DNA of 64,000 nt from Candidatus Saccharimonadota bacterium (GTDB lineage: Bacteria; Patescibacteriota; Saccharimonadia; Saccharimonadales; Saccharimonadaceae). The stretch covers positions 124,001-188,000 of the forward strand of contig JAFWMR010000010.1 in assembly GCA_017513905.1 (NCBI GenBank), written 5' to 3'. Below are positions 19,455 through 28,490 of this stretch, piece by piece (the stretch's first letter is position 1; the number at the start of each line of letters is the position of its first letter). Under the pieces are notes generated by a model that searched no databases, was not told where the DNA came from, and saw only the letters and a list, made by a program, of their open reading frames with translations. Both the position numbers and the translations under genes were made by a program.

Positions 19455-22334
19455 ATGGAAGAGAATTATATCAAAGTTCGCGGCGCCAGACAACACAATC
19501 TTAAAAACATCGATGTTGACATTCCGCGCGATAAGCTTGTAGTAATAACCGGACTATCCGGCTCCGGTAAATCAAGCTTAGCTTTTGATACCATTTACGC
19601 CGAAGGGCAACGTCGCTATGTCGAATCTCTATCGTCATACGCTCGCATGTTTCTTGGCGTCATGGATAAACCCGACGTGGACTCTATTACTGGTTTGTCT
19701 CCAGCCATATCCATCGATCAAAAATCCACTTCCCGCAATCCCCGTTCGACCGTGGCAACCGTCACGGAAGTTTACGATTATTTACGTCTTCTATTCGCTC
19801 GTATCGGTATACCACACTGTCCAATTTGTCACCGCGAAGTATCTAGACGCTCAGTAGAAGACATAGTAACAGAAGTTATGAAACTTCCACTCGGCTCCAA
19901 GCTCATGCTCCTAGCCCCTATCGTTCAACGTAAAAAAGGCGAATTTGCCCACATCCCTGAGCAATACGCGTCTAAAGGATTTTCTAGAGTACGCGTAGAT
20001 GGTATCGTTTATGCACTTGACGAATTTCCTACGCTAGAAAAACAAGAATACCATGACATCGAGCTCATAGTGGATCGCTTCATTTTATCGCCAGACTTAC
20101 AAACTCGTATTGCTGGCTCCATAGAGCAAGCACTCGACCTAGGACAAGGAATTATTAAACTCCTCAAAATCAATGACAATTCTAGTTCTATAGAAGATCG
20201 TGGCGCTAAAGACAGCGAAGTCATCACTTTCTCTCAACGCTACGCCTGTCCTAATCACCCAGATGAGCTCATACCAGAACTTGAACCACGTCTTTTTTCA
20301 TTCAATGCACCCGAAGGCGCATGTCCCACTTGTACCGGCCTAGGTATTCGCATGGAAATTGATCCCAAACTCGTCCTCAATCCCAACCTCACCATTGCCG
20401 AAGGTGGCATTCGGCCATTCAATCGCATTAGCTACGATTCTTACTGGCTCAAGCGTCTCGCTTCCGTCGGCGAACGTCATGGCTTCTCCATACATGTTCC
20501 TATTAGAGATCTTCCACCTGAAGTTATCGAAAAAGTCCTTTACGGAACCGGAGCTGATAAATACAAAGTAACTGTCAGCGGAAAGGGCAAATTCTCTGCC
20601 GGGACTATCTACGAAACCACCTACGAAGGTGTCATTCCTAATCTTGAACGACGTTATAATAACCCGGATGTTTCCGAATTTGTCAAACACGATATCGAGC
20701 GTTTTATGCGCGTACGCGAATGTCAAACTTGTCACGGAGCTAGATTAAAACCGGCCGTCCTCGCAGTTACTATCAATGGCCTTAATATTGTTGATATGTG
20801 CAGTCTCGACGTCGACTCTACTTTGAGAGTCCTCAGTCAAGACCTTAAATTCACAGAATCCGAACACCTTATCGCCGACCCAATTCTCAAAGAAATCAAA
20901 GAGCGTGTCAAATTCATGCAAGACGTCGGACTTGGATATCTTGAACTTGGCCGTTCGGCTAATACCTTATCAGGTGGAGAAGCGCAACGTATACGTCTTG
21001 CTACTCAAATCGGTTCCGGCCTTCAAGGAGTGCTTTACGTACTCGATGAGCCATCCATTGGCCTACACCAATGCGACAACGATAAACTGATCTCCACTCT
21101 AAAGCATCTTCGAGACCTCAAGAATACCGTTCTTGTCGTCGAACACGATGAAGATACTATGCTCCAAAGCGACTATATCATCGATATTGGTCCACGCGCA
21201 GGGGCACAAGGCGGACGACTTGTTGCCGCAGGCACTCCAAAAGAAATCATGAAAAACGAAAGCTCTATCACTGGCAAGTATCTATCCGGCGAACTCAAAA
21301 TCGACACTCCTAAATCTCGTCGCAAGCCTAAAAAGGACAAATATTTAACCGTAATTGGCGCACGCGAAAACAACCTCAAAAATATCACTGTCAAGTTCCC
21401 GCTCGGCGTCATGATTGTTGTGTCTGGCGTCTCCGGATCAGGCAAATCTACACTTGTTAATGAAATCCTGGCCAAAGAGCTTCAAGCTCGTCTTAATCAC
21501 GCTCAGACCGTTCCTGGGCTTCACGAACGCATTGACGGTATCGAAAATCTAGACAAAGTTGTTATAGTAGATCAAAGTCCAATCGGCCGTACCCCGCGCA
21601 GTAATCCAGCAACTTACACCGGTGTATTTACAGCTATTCGCGACCTCTTCGCCGCTCAACCAGAAGCAGAAGTTCGTGGCTATAAATCCGGTCGCTTTTC
21701 CTTTAATGTTAAAGGCGGACGCTGTGAAGCTTGTCAAGGTGATGGTGTCAATAAAATCGAAATGCATTTTCTGCCGGACGTCTACGTCACATGTCCCGCC
21801 TGTCATGGTCGACGCTATAACCGCGAAGCTCTAGAAATCAAATATAAAGATAAAGACATTTCCGATGTTCTAGAAATGACCATCGATGAAGCTGTCGAAT
21901 TCTTTAAAAATATTCCTGCCATTCACAACAAGCTCAAGACATTACAGGAAGTCGGCCTAGGCTATATCCGCCTCGGCCAGCCTGCCACAACATTCTCTGG
22001 CGGCGAAGCTCAACGTATCAAACTCGCTACCGAACTCTCTCGCCGCAGTACCGGAAAGACTCTTTACATCCTTGATGAGCCGACTACCGGCCTCCATACA
22101 GATGATGTCAAACGGCTCCTCGAAATCCTTAACAAACTCGTTTCAGGCGGCAACTCCATGATTATCATCGAGCACAACCTACATGTCATCAAATCCGCCG
22201 ACTGGATTATCGATATGGGTCCAGAAGGCGGCCAAGGCGGCGGTACTGTCGTCGCCGAAGGCACTCCAGAAGATCTCGCAAAATCAGCCAAGACGCCAAC
22301 TGGCCAATATCTCAATAAATATCTCAAAGCATAA
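19455..22334 (+). CDS. uvrA: Excinuclease ABC subunit A
   Basis: DNA damage-recognition ATPase of nucleotide excision repair, 959 residues. Two ABC modules: Walker [13 protein letters not shown] (about 31) and [12 protein letters not shown] (about 655), signatures [14 protein letters not shown] and [13 protein letters not shown], Walker [14 protein letters not shown] and [12 protein letters not shown]. Zinc modules with CPIC, CPTC, CEAC and CPAC pairs are intact. A -10 (TATAAT near 19425) lies about 25 nt upstream; no strong SD is seen. Confidence 0.97.
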   Translation: MEENYIKVRGARQHNLKNIDVDIPRDKLVVITGLSGSGKSSLAFDTIYAEGQRRYVESLSSYARMFLGVMDKPDVDSITGLSPAISIDQKSTSRNPRSTVATVTEVYDYLRLLFARIGIPHCPICHREVSRRSVEDIVTEVMKLPLGSKLMLLAPIVQRKKGEFAHIPEQYASKGFSRVRVDGIVYALDEFPTLEKQEYHDIELIVDRFILSPDLQTRIAGSIEQALDLGQGIIKLLKINDNSSSIEDRGAKDSEVITFSQRYACPNHPDELIPELEPRLFSFNAPEGACPTCTGLGIRMEIDPKLVLNPNLTIAEGGIRPFNRISYDSYWLKRLASVGERHGFSIHVPIRDLPPEVIEKVLYGTGADKYKVTVSGKGKFSAGTIYETTYEGVIPNLERRYNNPDVSEFVKHDIERFMRVRECQTCHGARLKPAVLAVTINGLNIVDMCSLDVDSTLRVLSQDLKFTESEHLIADPILKEIKERVKFMQDVGLGYLELGRSANTLSGGEAQRIRLATQIGSGLQGVLYVLDEPSIGLHQCDNDKLISTLKHLRDLKNTVLVVEHDEDTMLQSDYIIDIGPRAGAQGGRLVAAGTPKEIMKNESSITGKYLSGELKIDTPKSRRKPKKDKYLTVIGARENNLKNITVKFPLGVMIVVSGVSGSGKSTLVNEILAKELQARLNHAQTVPGLHERIDGIENLDKVVIVDQSPIGRTPRSNPATYTGVFTAIRDLFAAQPEAEVRGYKSGRFSFNVKGGRCEACQGDGVNKIEMHFLPDVYVTCPACHGRRYNREALEIKYKDKDISDVLEMTIDEAVEFFKNIPAIHNKLKTLQEVGLGYIRLGQPATTFSGGEAQRIKLATELSRRSTGKTLYILDEPTTGLHTDDVKRLLEILNKLVSGGNSMIIIEHNLHVIKSADWIIDMGPEGGQGGGTVVAEGTPEDLAKSAKTPTGQYLNKYLKA

Positions 22335-22339
22335 ACATC

Positions 22340-22388
22340 TTGCAATTATAAGAGTTTTATGATATAATAAAAGAAGAGCTGTTGCTCT
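22340..22388 (+). promoter_or_regulatory. Cassette promoter with 5' stem-loop
   Basis: TTGCAA 22340-22345, 17 nt, TATAAT 22363-22368, then the stem AGAGC/GCTCT (22375-22379 and 22384-22388, loop TGTT), which begins where transcription should start. Confidence 0.7.
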
Positions 22389-22415
22389 GCACTTTTTTAC
22401 GAAAGGAAGATGATT

Positions 22416-22703
22416 ATGGCGCCATATTTGACCGAAGCAACCATTTGTGCACCAGGTTTCAAAACTCGTCGACAGCTACTGAAAATGCTCCACGGAACCC
22501 CCATTAAGATCCAAAGCACCGAAAACCTAGAGCTTACGCTTACAGGAATCATCCACGACGACGCCTGGTTTGAACCAGGCAAAATCAAGATTGAGAACAT
22601 CCGCGCGATTGAACTCGCAGGCGAACAAGAAATCAAGATTGAAGACAAATGGGATCTCACATACTATATCAGCACAAAGGAGTTGTCCGTCGTCGGCGCA
22701 TAA
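22416..22703 (+). CDS. Small protein of unknown function
   Basis: 95 residues, soluble, no TM and no recognised motif; contains TPIKIQSTENLELTLTG and IKIENIRAIELAGEQEIK, which look like beta strands. ATG 22416 is chosen over ATG 22410 because the SD AAAGGAAG touches 22410 but is well spaced from 22416. It has its own promoter, 5' stem-loop and terminator, so it is a monocistronic cassette. Confidence 0.65.
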   Translation: MAPYLTEATICAPGFKTRRQLLKMLHGTPIKIQSTENLELTLTGIIHDDAWFEPGKIKIENIRAIELAGEQEIKIEDKWDLTYYISTKELSVVGA

Positions 22704-22720
22704 CCATTTACCATATTCAT

Positions 22721-22743
22721 GGCGCCCCACCAGGGGCGCTTTT
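22721..22743 (+). terminator. Terminator of the 22416 cassette
   Basis: GCGCCCC/GGGGCGC stem with ACCA loop followed by TTTT. Confidence 0.85.
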
Positions 22744-22768
22744 CCATTGCGCGCTTTAATAACCGTGT

Positions 22769-22780
22769 TATAATATAACC
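22769..22780 (+). promoter_or_regulatory. Leaderless promoter of the PfkB-aldolase gene
   Basis: TATAAT at 22769-22774 followed 6 nt later by ATG 22781; no SD. Confidence 0.7.
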
Positions 22781-24589
22781 ATGAGCAAGATTCTCATTGT
22801 TGGCAACGTCCTCAAAGATACTTATCTTCGGCTGAACGAACACCATGAAGACTTTGAGACAGACGCAAACGGCATCAAGTGGATCAACTGGGGTTTCGAC
22901 GACAGCGATCATGAGTTTTTTAGTCGCGAAAGTGTCTTTTCTGGCGCAGTCGTCACTCTTGAAGTATTAAAGAGATTCGGCCTCGACGCTCATATCTACA
23001 ACGAATCCCAGTCCGACATCCCTAGTGGCACCATCAAGGCCGTTAACTTCCGTTATATCTTATGTGCGGGTGACCAAATCTCATACCTAGTTCCAAGCGA
23101 AAAACATCCAACCAAATTCACCGCCACTAGCATCAGCAATGACTATAGCTGGATTTTTGTCGACCGCTCGGCCATCATTTCGAGAGAACTCGTAACTAAC
23201 CTGCTCCAAGCTATAGAATTACAAAAGAATACCAAGCTCGCTGTTTACGCGCCCAAACGCATTAATAAATCCATCGAGCCACTTTTCGAGCGAGCGAATC
23301 TTATCTTTACCGACCACCCAATCAGCATCACGAACACTAAAGCAGAGATTTGCGAAATTTCCGAAACCGGAGCAAAAATGGCAGGCAAATCCGTCAAATT
23401 CCGAGGCTTAAGAAAAACTGCGCTCTTTACCCACTTGACCACCTATTCCATTATCTCCGCCACCATTTTAGGTAGTAAAATCATAAATAAATCAAAGGAG
23501 GACCAACTCTTAATGGCCAAAATGAATATAGAAAACACTAAACTTGACCAGTCTCTACCAGTCGAAAAGCTCGAAGAACTCGCCGCCGAAGAAAAAGCCA
23601 GCGCTGTAAACCTCAGTCAAATGGCCAAAGAACTTGTCGGGAATGGCAAAGGTATCCTTGCTGCCGACGAATCGGGTGGATCCATCCATAAGAAGTTCGA
23701 AAGCATGAATATCCCAGACGATTTTGATCATCGCCGCGATTATCGTAATCTCTTCTTTACTACAGAGGGGTTAGAAAAATACGTCAACGGCGTAATTTTA
23801 TTCGATGAAACCGCCCGCCAACTTTCTGACGACGGACGTGACTTCGCCACCTATCTAACCAGCAAGGGAATCATCCCTGGAATCAAAGTCGATAAAGGCC
23901 TCGCTAACATGCCAGGCAGCACCGAGAAATACACTCTTGGCTTAAATGGTCTCGACGAACGGCTTGAAGAATACTACGACATGGGCCTCCGCTTCGCTAA
24001 ATGGCGCGCCGCTTTCGAAATCACTGAGTCTACCCCAACGAAAAACACTGTTTACAAGAATGTCGAAATCTTAGCCGATTACGCTCTAAAGTGTCAACAA
24101 GCCCACATCGTCCCCATCGTCGAACCGGAAGTTGTCTTCGACGGCGATTTCCCAATCGAACACTGCGCCAGCATCACCGGCATCATCCTGAAAGAGCTAT
24201 TCGCTGAACTCAAGCGCAAGGAAATTGACCTCACTGCTACCATCCTTAAGGTCAACATGGTCCTCGCCGGCAAGAAATATGTCACTCAATCCACACCTAA
24301 GGAAGTTGCAGAATGGACCGCTAAGACACTCAAACGCTACGTCCCAGAAGAACTTGCGGGCGTCGTTTTCCTATCAGGCGGACAAACTCCAGAACAGGCT
24401 ACCGAGAATCTCCAAGAAATCACCAACCTTGGTCCCTATCCTTGGCCAGTCACTTTCTCTTATGCTCGTGCTCTCCAAGGTCCAGCTCTAGAAGCTTGGA
24501 AAGGCGACAACGCAAACTATCCGGAAGCCCAGAAAGCCTTCCTTGAGAGACTGAAAGCCAACTGCGCTGCCCTCAAAAAATCTATCTAA
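22781..24589 (+). CDS. PfkB-like domain fused in frame to class I fructose-bisphosphate aldolase
   Basis: 602 residues in one uninterrupted frame. Residues about 1-200 resemble a PfkB sugar-kinase fold (ILIVGNVLKDTYLRLNE, FSGAVVTLEVLKRFGLDA) but lack the GAGD catalytic motif. Residues about 265-602 are a class I aldolase: GKGILAADESGGSIHKKF, PGIKVDKGL, RFAKWRAAFEI, PIVEPEVV, the Schiff-base Lys region ILKVNMVLAGKK, LSGGQ and SYARALQ. The aldolase splits fructose-1,6-bisphosphate in glycolysis. A strong internal SD (AAAGGAGG, 23494-23501) lies 11 nt before ATG 23513, so the aldolase may also be made alone (358 residues). Confidence 0.85.
   Translation: MSKILIVGNVLKDTYLRLNEHHEDFETDANGIKWINWGFDDSDHEFFSRESVFSGAVVTLEVLKRFGLDAHIYNESQSDIPSGTIKAVNFRYILCAGDQISYLVPSEKHPTKFTATSISNDYSWIFVDRSAIISRELVTNLLQAIELQKNTKLAVYAPKRINKSIEPLFERANLIFTDHPISITNTKAEICEISETGAKMAGKSVKFRGLRKTALFTHLTTYSIISATILGSKIINKSKEDQLLMAKMNIENTKLDQSLPVEKLEELAAEEKASAVNLSQMAKELVGNGKGILAADESGGSIHKKFESMNIPDDFDHRRDYRNLFFTTEGLEKYVNGVILFDETARQLSDDGRDFATYLTSKGIIPGIKVDKGLANMPGSTEKYTLGLNGLDERLEEYYDMGLRFAKWRAAFEITESTPTKNTVYKNVEILADYALKCQQAHIVPIVEPEVVFDGDFPIEHCASITGIILKELFAELKRKEIDLTATILKVNMVLAGKKYVTQSTPKEVAEWTAKTLKRYVPEELAGVVFLSGGQTPEQATENLQEITNLGPYPWPVTFSYARALQGPALEAWKGDNANYPEAQKAFLERLKANCAALKKSI
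23494..23515 (+). promoter_or_regulatory. Internal SD and start codon for a stand-alone aldolase
   Basis: AAAGGAGG followed after 11 nt by ATG, in frame with the long gene, between the PfkB-like and aldolase parts. The spacing is slightly long for an SD, so use is uncertain. Confidence 0.45.
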
Positions 24590-24594
24590 CCTCT

Positions 24595-24622
24595 TGCATT
24601 TATCTCTATTATAGTCTATAAT
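24595..24622 (+). promoter_or_regulatory. Promoter of rplY
   Basis: TTGCAT, 17 nt, TATAAT (24617-24622), then a short leader with the SD AAGGAG before ATG 24648. Confidence 0.65.
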
Positions 24623-24647
24623 AGTTACCAAATTTTAAGGAGTAAAA

Positions 24648-25337
24648 ATGTCCGATTATAATTTAAGTTTGAGCGTCCGCACTGAGACTGGTAAAAAGGC
24701 CCTCGCACTTCGCGAAAATGGCCTTGTCCCCTCTGTCATCTATGGCGGAAAGACCGAGATTCTCGCCAAATCTCCATATAACGAAACCGAAAAGGTTCTA
24801 AAGCTCGCCGGCTATCACAGCCCAATCGATCTCATCGTTGACGACAAGAAGACCATGGCTATCGTTAAAAGCGTCCAGCTCGACCCTGTATCTCGCCGCA
24901 TTATCGCTGTTTCTTTCCAAGCTGTTTCTGCTGACAAGCTAGTCGAAGCTACTACCCCAATCGTCCTCGTAAACTTCGAAGCATCTGATGCTAATAAGGC
25001 TCATCTCACTCTTGACCAAGTTATGGAAGAGATTGACGTCAAAGCCAAGCCGGCAGATTTGCCGAAGGAACTCATAATCGACGCATCCAAGCTTGCTACA
25101 ACCGAAGACAAGATCTTCATCAAAGACATCGCTCTGCCTTCCGGTGTAGAATTTGCCGATAAAGAGCTCAGCCCAGAAACAGTCATCGCTAACGTTTACG
25201 ACGCTGCCGCCGAAGCTGCCGCACGCGAAGAGGCCGACAAAGCCGCCGCCGAAGCTCAAGTTGATGCTGCCGATGTTCCATCTGACAATGGCGCCAAACC
25301 CGAAGATACACCAGCAGAAGAAGCAAAAGCCGAATAA
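24648..25337 (+). CDS. rplY: 50S ribosomal protein bL25 (CTC form)
   Basis: 5S rRNA-binding ribosomal protein with the longer CTC-type C-terminal domain. N-terminal L25 fold (RTETGKKALALRENGLVPSVIYGG, about 9-95), then the beta-rich domain (VNFEASDANKAHLTLDQVMEEIDV, about 100-185) and an Ala/Glu-rich acidic tail (about 186-229). A clear SD precedes the start and a terminator follows at 25356-25383. Expressed alone. Confidence 0.92.
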   Translation: MSDYNLSLSVRTETGKKALALRENGLVPSVIYGGKTEILAKSPYNETEKVLKLAGYHSPIDLIVDDKKTMAIVKSVQLDPVSRRIIAVSFQAVSADKLVEATTPIVLVNFEASDANKAHLTLDQVMEEIDVKAKPADLPKELIIDASKLATTEDKIFIKDIALPSGVEFADKELSPETVIANVYDAAAEAAAREEADKAAAEAQVDAADVPSDNGAKPEDTPAEEAKAE

Positions 25338-25355
25338 TAACCAATTACACTTTTT

Positions 25356-25383
25356 AAAAGCCCTCGTAGTTGAGGGCTTTTTT
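25356..25383 (+). terminator. Terminator of rplY
   Basis: AAAAGCCCTC/GAGGGCTTTT stem with a 6-nt loop and a long T run. Confidence 0.9.
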
Positions 25384-25449
25384 ATATCATTTCACTTCGC
25401 CTACTTGCCCTCTTTATGTAAATTACTTTATAAAACAAGCATTTTATGG

Positions 25450-25479
25450 TATAATATTCTGGCCTAGTTCAGACACTAG
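25450..25479 (+). promoter_or_regulatory. Cassette -10 and 5' stem-loop, first unknown-gene operon
   Basis: TATGG then TATAAT 25450-25455; the -35 is weak. The stem CTAGT/ACTAG (25464-25468 and 25475-25479) starts about 9 nt downstream, followed by the SD AGGAGGGG. Confidence 0.55.
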
Positions 25480-25508
25480 CGAATCTTACAAATTAGGAGG
25501 GGAACAAA

Positions 25509-25745
25509 GTGATTAGCCTAGCCATTGTAGTTGTCCTAAGCACTTCTACAGGAGCGTATTTTATCAAGGCGATCCGTCAAGGTGGAATACTTACTTGGTT
25601 AACCTTCTTTCTCTTAGTGATTGCCGTATGTGTCTATATGACGCTAGCTATTCAAGACATCACACTCAAACAAAGAACTATTAGTAGGCTTGCAAAAAGA
25701 ATCTATGTCCCAAATTCAACTACCGATAGTTCTATGAAGCAATGA
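25509..25745 (+). CDS. Small two-helix membrane protein, unknown
   Basis: 78 residues starting at GTG 25509, placed 7-8 nt after AGGAGGGG. Two hydrophobic helices (about 3-22 and 29-50) are followed by a basic cytosolic tail. No family recognised. Its TGA overlaps the ATG of a 23-codon gene (ATGA at 25742-25745), so translation of the next gene is probably coupled. Confidence 0.65.
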   Translation: MISLAIVVVLSTSTGAYFIKAIRQGGILTWLTFFLLVIAVCVYMTLAIQDITLKQRTISRLAKRIYVPNSTTDSSMKQ

Positions 25746-25813
25746 CATACTCTTTTGACATCGAAGATATTACACCTCCAAAAGACGCGTTAGAAAGAAG
25801 GATGTTCATATGA
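25742..25813 (+). CDS. 23-codon micro-gene linked to both neighbours by ATGA overlaps
   Basis: ATG 25742 overlaps the upstream TGA and its own TGA (25811-25813) overlaps the ATG of the next gene at 25810. The product begins MTYSFDIEDITPP and ends ALERRMFI. Two exact ATGA junctions in a row are what translational coupling looks like and leave no spare bases. The peptide has no recognised family; it may instead serve only to carry ribosomes across the gap. Confidence 0.5.
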   Translation: MTYSFDIEDITPPKDALERRMFI

Positions 25814-26133
25814 TCAATATTTTTAAATCGCTGGCCGAAGCAAGAAGGCGCAAAAAACAACTCAGAGCAGCCCTGTCTCAAAATGATGCTAGATTCAAAG
25901 CCGCACTAGAACAAATCGAAAGGGAATACCGCGCAAGAACAGACAGAATTATGAACGCATTCATCCATGAGTTAACGAACGCCGGCGGTCTAGATTGCCC
26001 GGAAGAAGAAGCGATAACAGCAAAAGCCGAACGCAGGACAGAACAAGCCAGAGCACTTGCAGATCAGAAAATCAGAGAATTAGAAAGTGCCAATGAAAGA
26101 AGAATCAAGCAAATCTATGCTTGTTACCACTAA
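25810..26133 (+). CDS. Charged coiled-coil protein, unknown
   Basis: 107 residues, almost entirely helical and rich in Arg, Glu and Ala (about 8-103), with a coiled-coil-like heptad pattern (KSLAEARRRKKQLRAAL, RFKAALEQIEREYRARTDR). No TM and no recognised domain. Last gene of a three-gene coupled cassette; the terminator follows at 26154. Confidence 0.65.
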   Translation: MINIFKSLAEARRRKKQLRAALSQNDARFKAALEQIEREYRARTDRIMNAFIHELTNAGGLDCPEEEAITAKAERRTEQARALADQKIRELESANERRIKQIYACYH

Positions 26134-26153
26134 CCCGTCGTTCCTTTTTCCCA

Positions 26154-26178
26154 CCCCGCTGCCGAAGCGGGGTATTTT
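26154..26178 (+). terminator. Terminator of the 25509-26133 operon
   Basis: CCCCGCT/AGCGGGG stem with a 5-nt loop, then TATTTTG. Confidence 0.85.
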
Positions 26179-26185
26179 GTATTTG

Positions 26186-26244
26186 TTGCAAAATAAAATA
26201 ATTATGTTATAATAACAAGAACGTGCTATTAGAACGATAGCATG
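26186..26244 (+). promoter_or_regulatory. Cassette promoter with 5' stem-loop
   Basis: TTGCAA 26186-26191, 16 nt, TATAAT 26208-26213, then the stem CGTGCTAT/ATAGCATG (26222-26229 and 26237-26244; one G-U pair, loop 7 nt). Confidence 0.7.
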
Positions 26245-26273
26245 CTCGTATTTTAATAGGAGGTGTTTTTCAG

Positions 26274-27071
26274 ATGTTCATCCACAACGCGTCTCCCAAG
26301 TGTACTCTCAGTCCCCAAGATGCTAAACGATGGCCCGAACTCGTCAATGAGCATACCGAACCGAATCTCATAATCCGCACAAACGACATAGCCAAAATCA
26401 GCAATCCGTTCAACAGATCACATCAACAGCTCGAAATCTTCCTTTCGTCCGACAGAGGAAATCTGCTTCCGCTGGAGCCACTTTATACCGACTATCTCGA
26501 TAGCTTACCAAATAGCGAAGAAGAGGAAGAAGAACTCGAGGATGAAGAAGAGCTCGAAGAATGGCCCATCGAAGAAAAACTCTTCATGCTGCCTGGTGAC
26601 GAAGGATGCATCATTTTCGAAGACAACGCAGATATCGACGAGCTCTTCGAGAGCTTAACGGCGCACGAATCACTCGTCAAACCCGAAGATTACAAACTCG
26701 TTGGTATCGATTTCCGCAAAGATACATTCTCCCTTGTCTATCATGCGACTGCAAAACTCCCGGATGCAACAACCATTTCTTTATGGCGATACTCATTTGT
26801 TCCATATACAGCATTCTTTGACCCGCTCCTGCCCGATAACACCCTGGAATTCTACATCAACATCTACGAAGGTGTCGATCCGAACGACTCGACGACCGTC
26901 GAGGATTACATCGTCACAATCGGACTCGAAGAGGGCAACGGAATTGCCTATGTCGAATTTGAAGGCGCACAGATTAAACCCGACGAAGAAGATTCCAAGA
27001 CCAATTTCGAGCCCTTGACCAGCGAAGGTAGTTTTGAGTTCGAAGTCGAACTGGACACGGACGAATGTTGA
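26274..27071 (+). CDS. Acidic soluble protein, unknown
   Basis: 265 residues, no signal or TM. A very acidic Glu run lies at about 82-105, flanked by regions with beta-strand character (about 145-230, including GIDFRKDTFSLVYHATAKL and EFYINIYEGVD). The C-terminus is also acidic. The start is well supported by AGGAGG upstream. Monocistronic cassette between two GC-rich terminators. No family recognised. Confidence 0.65.
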   Translation: MFIHNASPKCTLSPQDAKRWPELVNEHTEPNLIIRTNDIAKISNPFNRSHQQLEIFLSSDRGNLLPLEPLYTDYLDSLPNSEEEEEELEDEEELEEWPIEEKLFMLPGDEGCIIFEDNADIDELFESLTAHESLVKPEDYKLVGIDFRKDTFSLVYHATAKLPDATTISLWRYSFVPYTAFFDPLLPDNTLEFYINIYEGVDPNDSTTVEDYIVTIGLEEGNGIAYVEFEGAQIKPDEEDSKTNFEPLTSEGSFEFEVELDTDEC

Positions 27072-27117
27072 TACGCCCAATTATCATGACGCTGAATCAC
27101 CTCCAAACAACCAACCA

Positions 27118-27142
27118 GCCCCGCCCTAAAAGCGGGGCCTTT
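27118..27142 (+). terminator. Terminator of the 26274 cassette
   Basis: CCCCGC/GCGGGG stem followed by CCTTTTC. Confidence 0.8.
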
Positions 27143-27157
27143 TCATCTCTCATAACA

Positions 27158-27218
27158 TTGACAAAACATAAGAAGTATGATATAATGAAAGCATAGACGA
27201 TTCATAGCCGATGAATCG
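27158..27218 (+). promoter_or_regulatory. Cassette promoter with perfect 8-bp 5' stem-loop
   Basis: TTGACA 27158-27163, 17 nt, TATAAT 27181-27186, then the stem CGATTCAT/ATGAATCG (27198-27205 and 27211-27218, loop 5 nt). Confidence 0.75.
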
Positions 27219-27244
27219 CACATTAAAAATGGGAGGGTATCACC

Positions 27245-27853
27245 ATGACGCTGACACTGAACGAATTTTTCATCCGTAGCAAGCCGGAGCTCTTCGCAAT
27301 TCTGGCTGCAATCTACCTCTGCTTCATTCTATTGCTGGTGCTGAGCATCAAAGTCTCCAGGAGGAGAGAAGAGGAATCACTGCCCGAAGGATCAAGACGC
27401 AGGGCAAGGAAAAGGTTCATCTTCAGGAAAATCCTCATCACGCTGTTTGTCATCCTACTCATCGTCGCAATTGCCTGCACGATCTTTTCATTCATAGCGC
27501 GCAACGGCAAGATAGTTAAGATGACGACAACCGAACCTGAGCTGGCCTCGGTCCACTACCTCTACTCAATAGATGGTAAGACACTGGTCATCGCTACTCT
27601 AACGAACTACCATTGCTACTACTACGCTGACGACGGAAGAATCAAAACATCCAATACTCCAGCAAATAACACATCGATCGAATTCATCTCGGACGGAACA
27701 GCACCCCGCATTGCGGAATACAAAGAAACGCCGATCAGGTACGAACTATACGACAATCAGGTATTGGAGGCTAAGCGCCTCGACAACGAAACCAAAGTCT
27801 ACTATGTTCTCTATGTGCCGCAAGCGCAAGGTACCATCTCATTCGGGAATTAA
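27245..27853 (+). CDS. Two-TM membrane protein with extracytoplasmic domain, unknown
   Basis: 202 residues: TM1 about 15-35, a very basic cytosolic loop (SRRREEESLPEGSRRRARKR), TM2 about 58-82, then about 120 residues with beta-strand character facing the other side. SD GGGAGGG is placed 7-9 nt before the ATG. Promoter and terminator are its own. No family recognised. Confidence 0.65.
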   Translation: MTLTLNEFFIRSKPELFAILAAIYLCFILLLVLSIKVSRRREEESLPEGSRRRARKRFIFRKILITLFVILLIVAIACTIFSFIARNGKIVKMTTTEPELASVHYLYSIDGKTLVIATLTNYHCYYYADDGRIKTSNTPANNTSIEFISDGTAPRIAEYKETPIRYELYDNQVLEAKRLDNETKVYYVLYVPQAQGTISFGN

Positions 27854-27866
27854 GTCCCACGCAAAG

Positions 27867-27893
27867 CCCCGCCACACCAGGCGGGGTCTTCCA
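27867..27893 (+). terminator. Terminator of the 27245 cassette
   Basis: CCCCGCC/GGCGGGG stem with a 6-nt loop followed by TCTTCC. Confidence 0.8.
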
Positions 27894-27910
27894 TTTCAAA
27901 TAATAACCAA

Positions 27911-27939
27911 AAAGAAACCCCCTCACTTGGAGGGGGGGG
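27911..27939 (-). terminator. Terminator of the minus-strand coiled-coil cassette
   Basis: Read on the minus strand: CCCCCTC, short loop, GAGGGGG, then TTTCTTTTT. Confidence 0.8.
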
Positions 27940-27976
27940 TAGTTTGCAGAGAAAACATTGGAGTGGCAACTCGTCA

Positions 27977-28345
27977 TCAGGAAGGATATCCCATCTTACT
28001 GTACACATTCCTTTTCAGGATAGCCTCGTGAACGGCAGCGACTTCTCCGACAAGTCGCTCCTGAAGAGTAAACATGTCGTCCAATTCCGTGAAGGTTTCG
28101 CTGGTGCGATGCCTAAGGACCCAACCACGACACCGGAGTGCTAAAGTGTGGCGCTCTTCGACCAAGGCGACGAGCGCCTGTTCCGCGCGAGAAAGTTCAT
28201 CCATCGTAGCACTAGCCTTGTACCGAAGCGTATCAAGGTCCTTCTCGACAGCGAGGAACTTCTCCTTCAAGAACCGAACATCTCGCAACAGATCAGACAG
28301 CTCAGAATTGAACACATTAGAATCAGCAACCGTCTCAGTCGTCAT
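27977..28345 (-). CDS. Coiled-coil protein, unknown
   Basis: 122 residues, nearly all helical with heptads (LSDLLRDVRFLKEKFLAVEKDL, ELSRAEQALVALVEERHTLAL), no TM. The start follows AAAGGAG by 8 nt. It is a cassette on the opposite strand to its neighbours, closing the 25.4-28.4 kb island. No family recognised. Confidence 0.6.
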   Translation of the reverse strand: MTTETVADSNVFNSELSDLLRDVRFLKEKFLAVEKDLDTLRYKASATMDELSRAEQALVALVEERHTLALRCRGWVLRHRTSETFTELDDMFTLQERLVGEVAAVHEAILKRNVYSKMGYPS

Positions 28346-28359
28346 TTTTCGTCTTCTCC

Positions 28360-28430
28360 TTTCAAAGTACGAGCTTCTCCACGCTCATCTATATTATACA
28401 TCAATTCACTATATTTGTCAAATATAACCA
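28360..28430 (-). promoter_or_regulatory. Cassette promoter on the minus strand
   Basis: On the minus strand TTGACA, 17 nt, TATAAT, then a small GAGC/GCTC stem and the SD AAAGGAG before ATG 28345. Confidence 0.65.
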
Positions 28431-28453
28431 CCTATCACTCCTCATGAGCGCAT

Positions 28454-28481
28454 CAAAAAACTCCTCTTGTGAGGAGCTTTT
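28454..28481 (-). terminator. Terminator of rpmA
   Basis: CTCCTC/GAGGAG stem with TTGT loop; the minus strand reads into a run of T. Confidence 0.85.
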
Positions 28482-28490
28482 AATTCTTAT

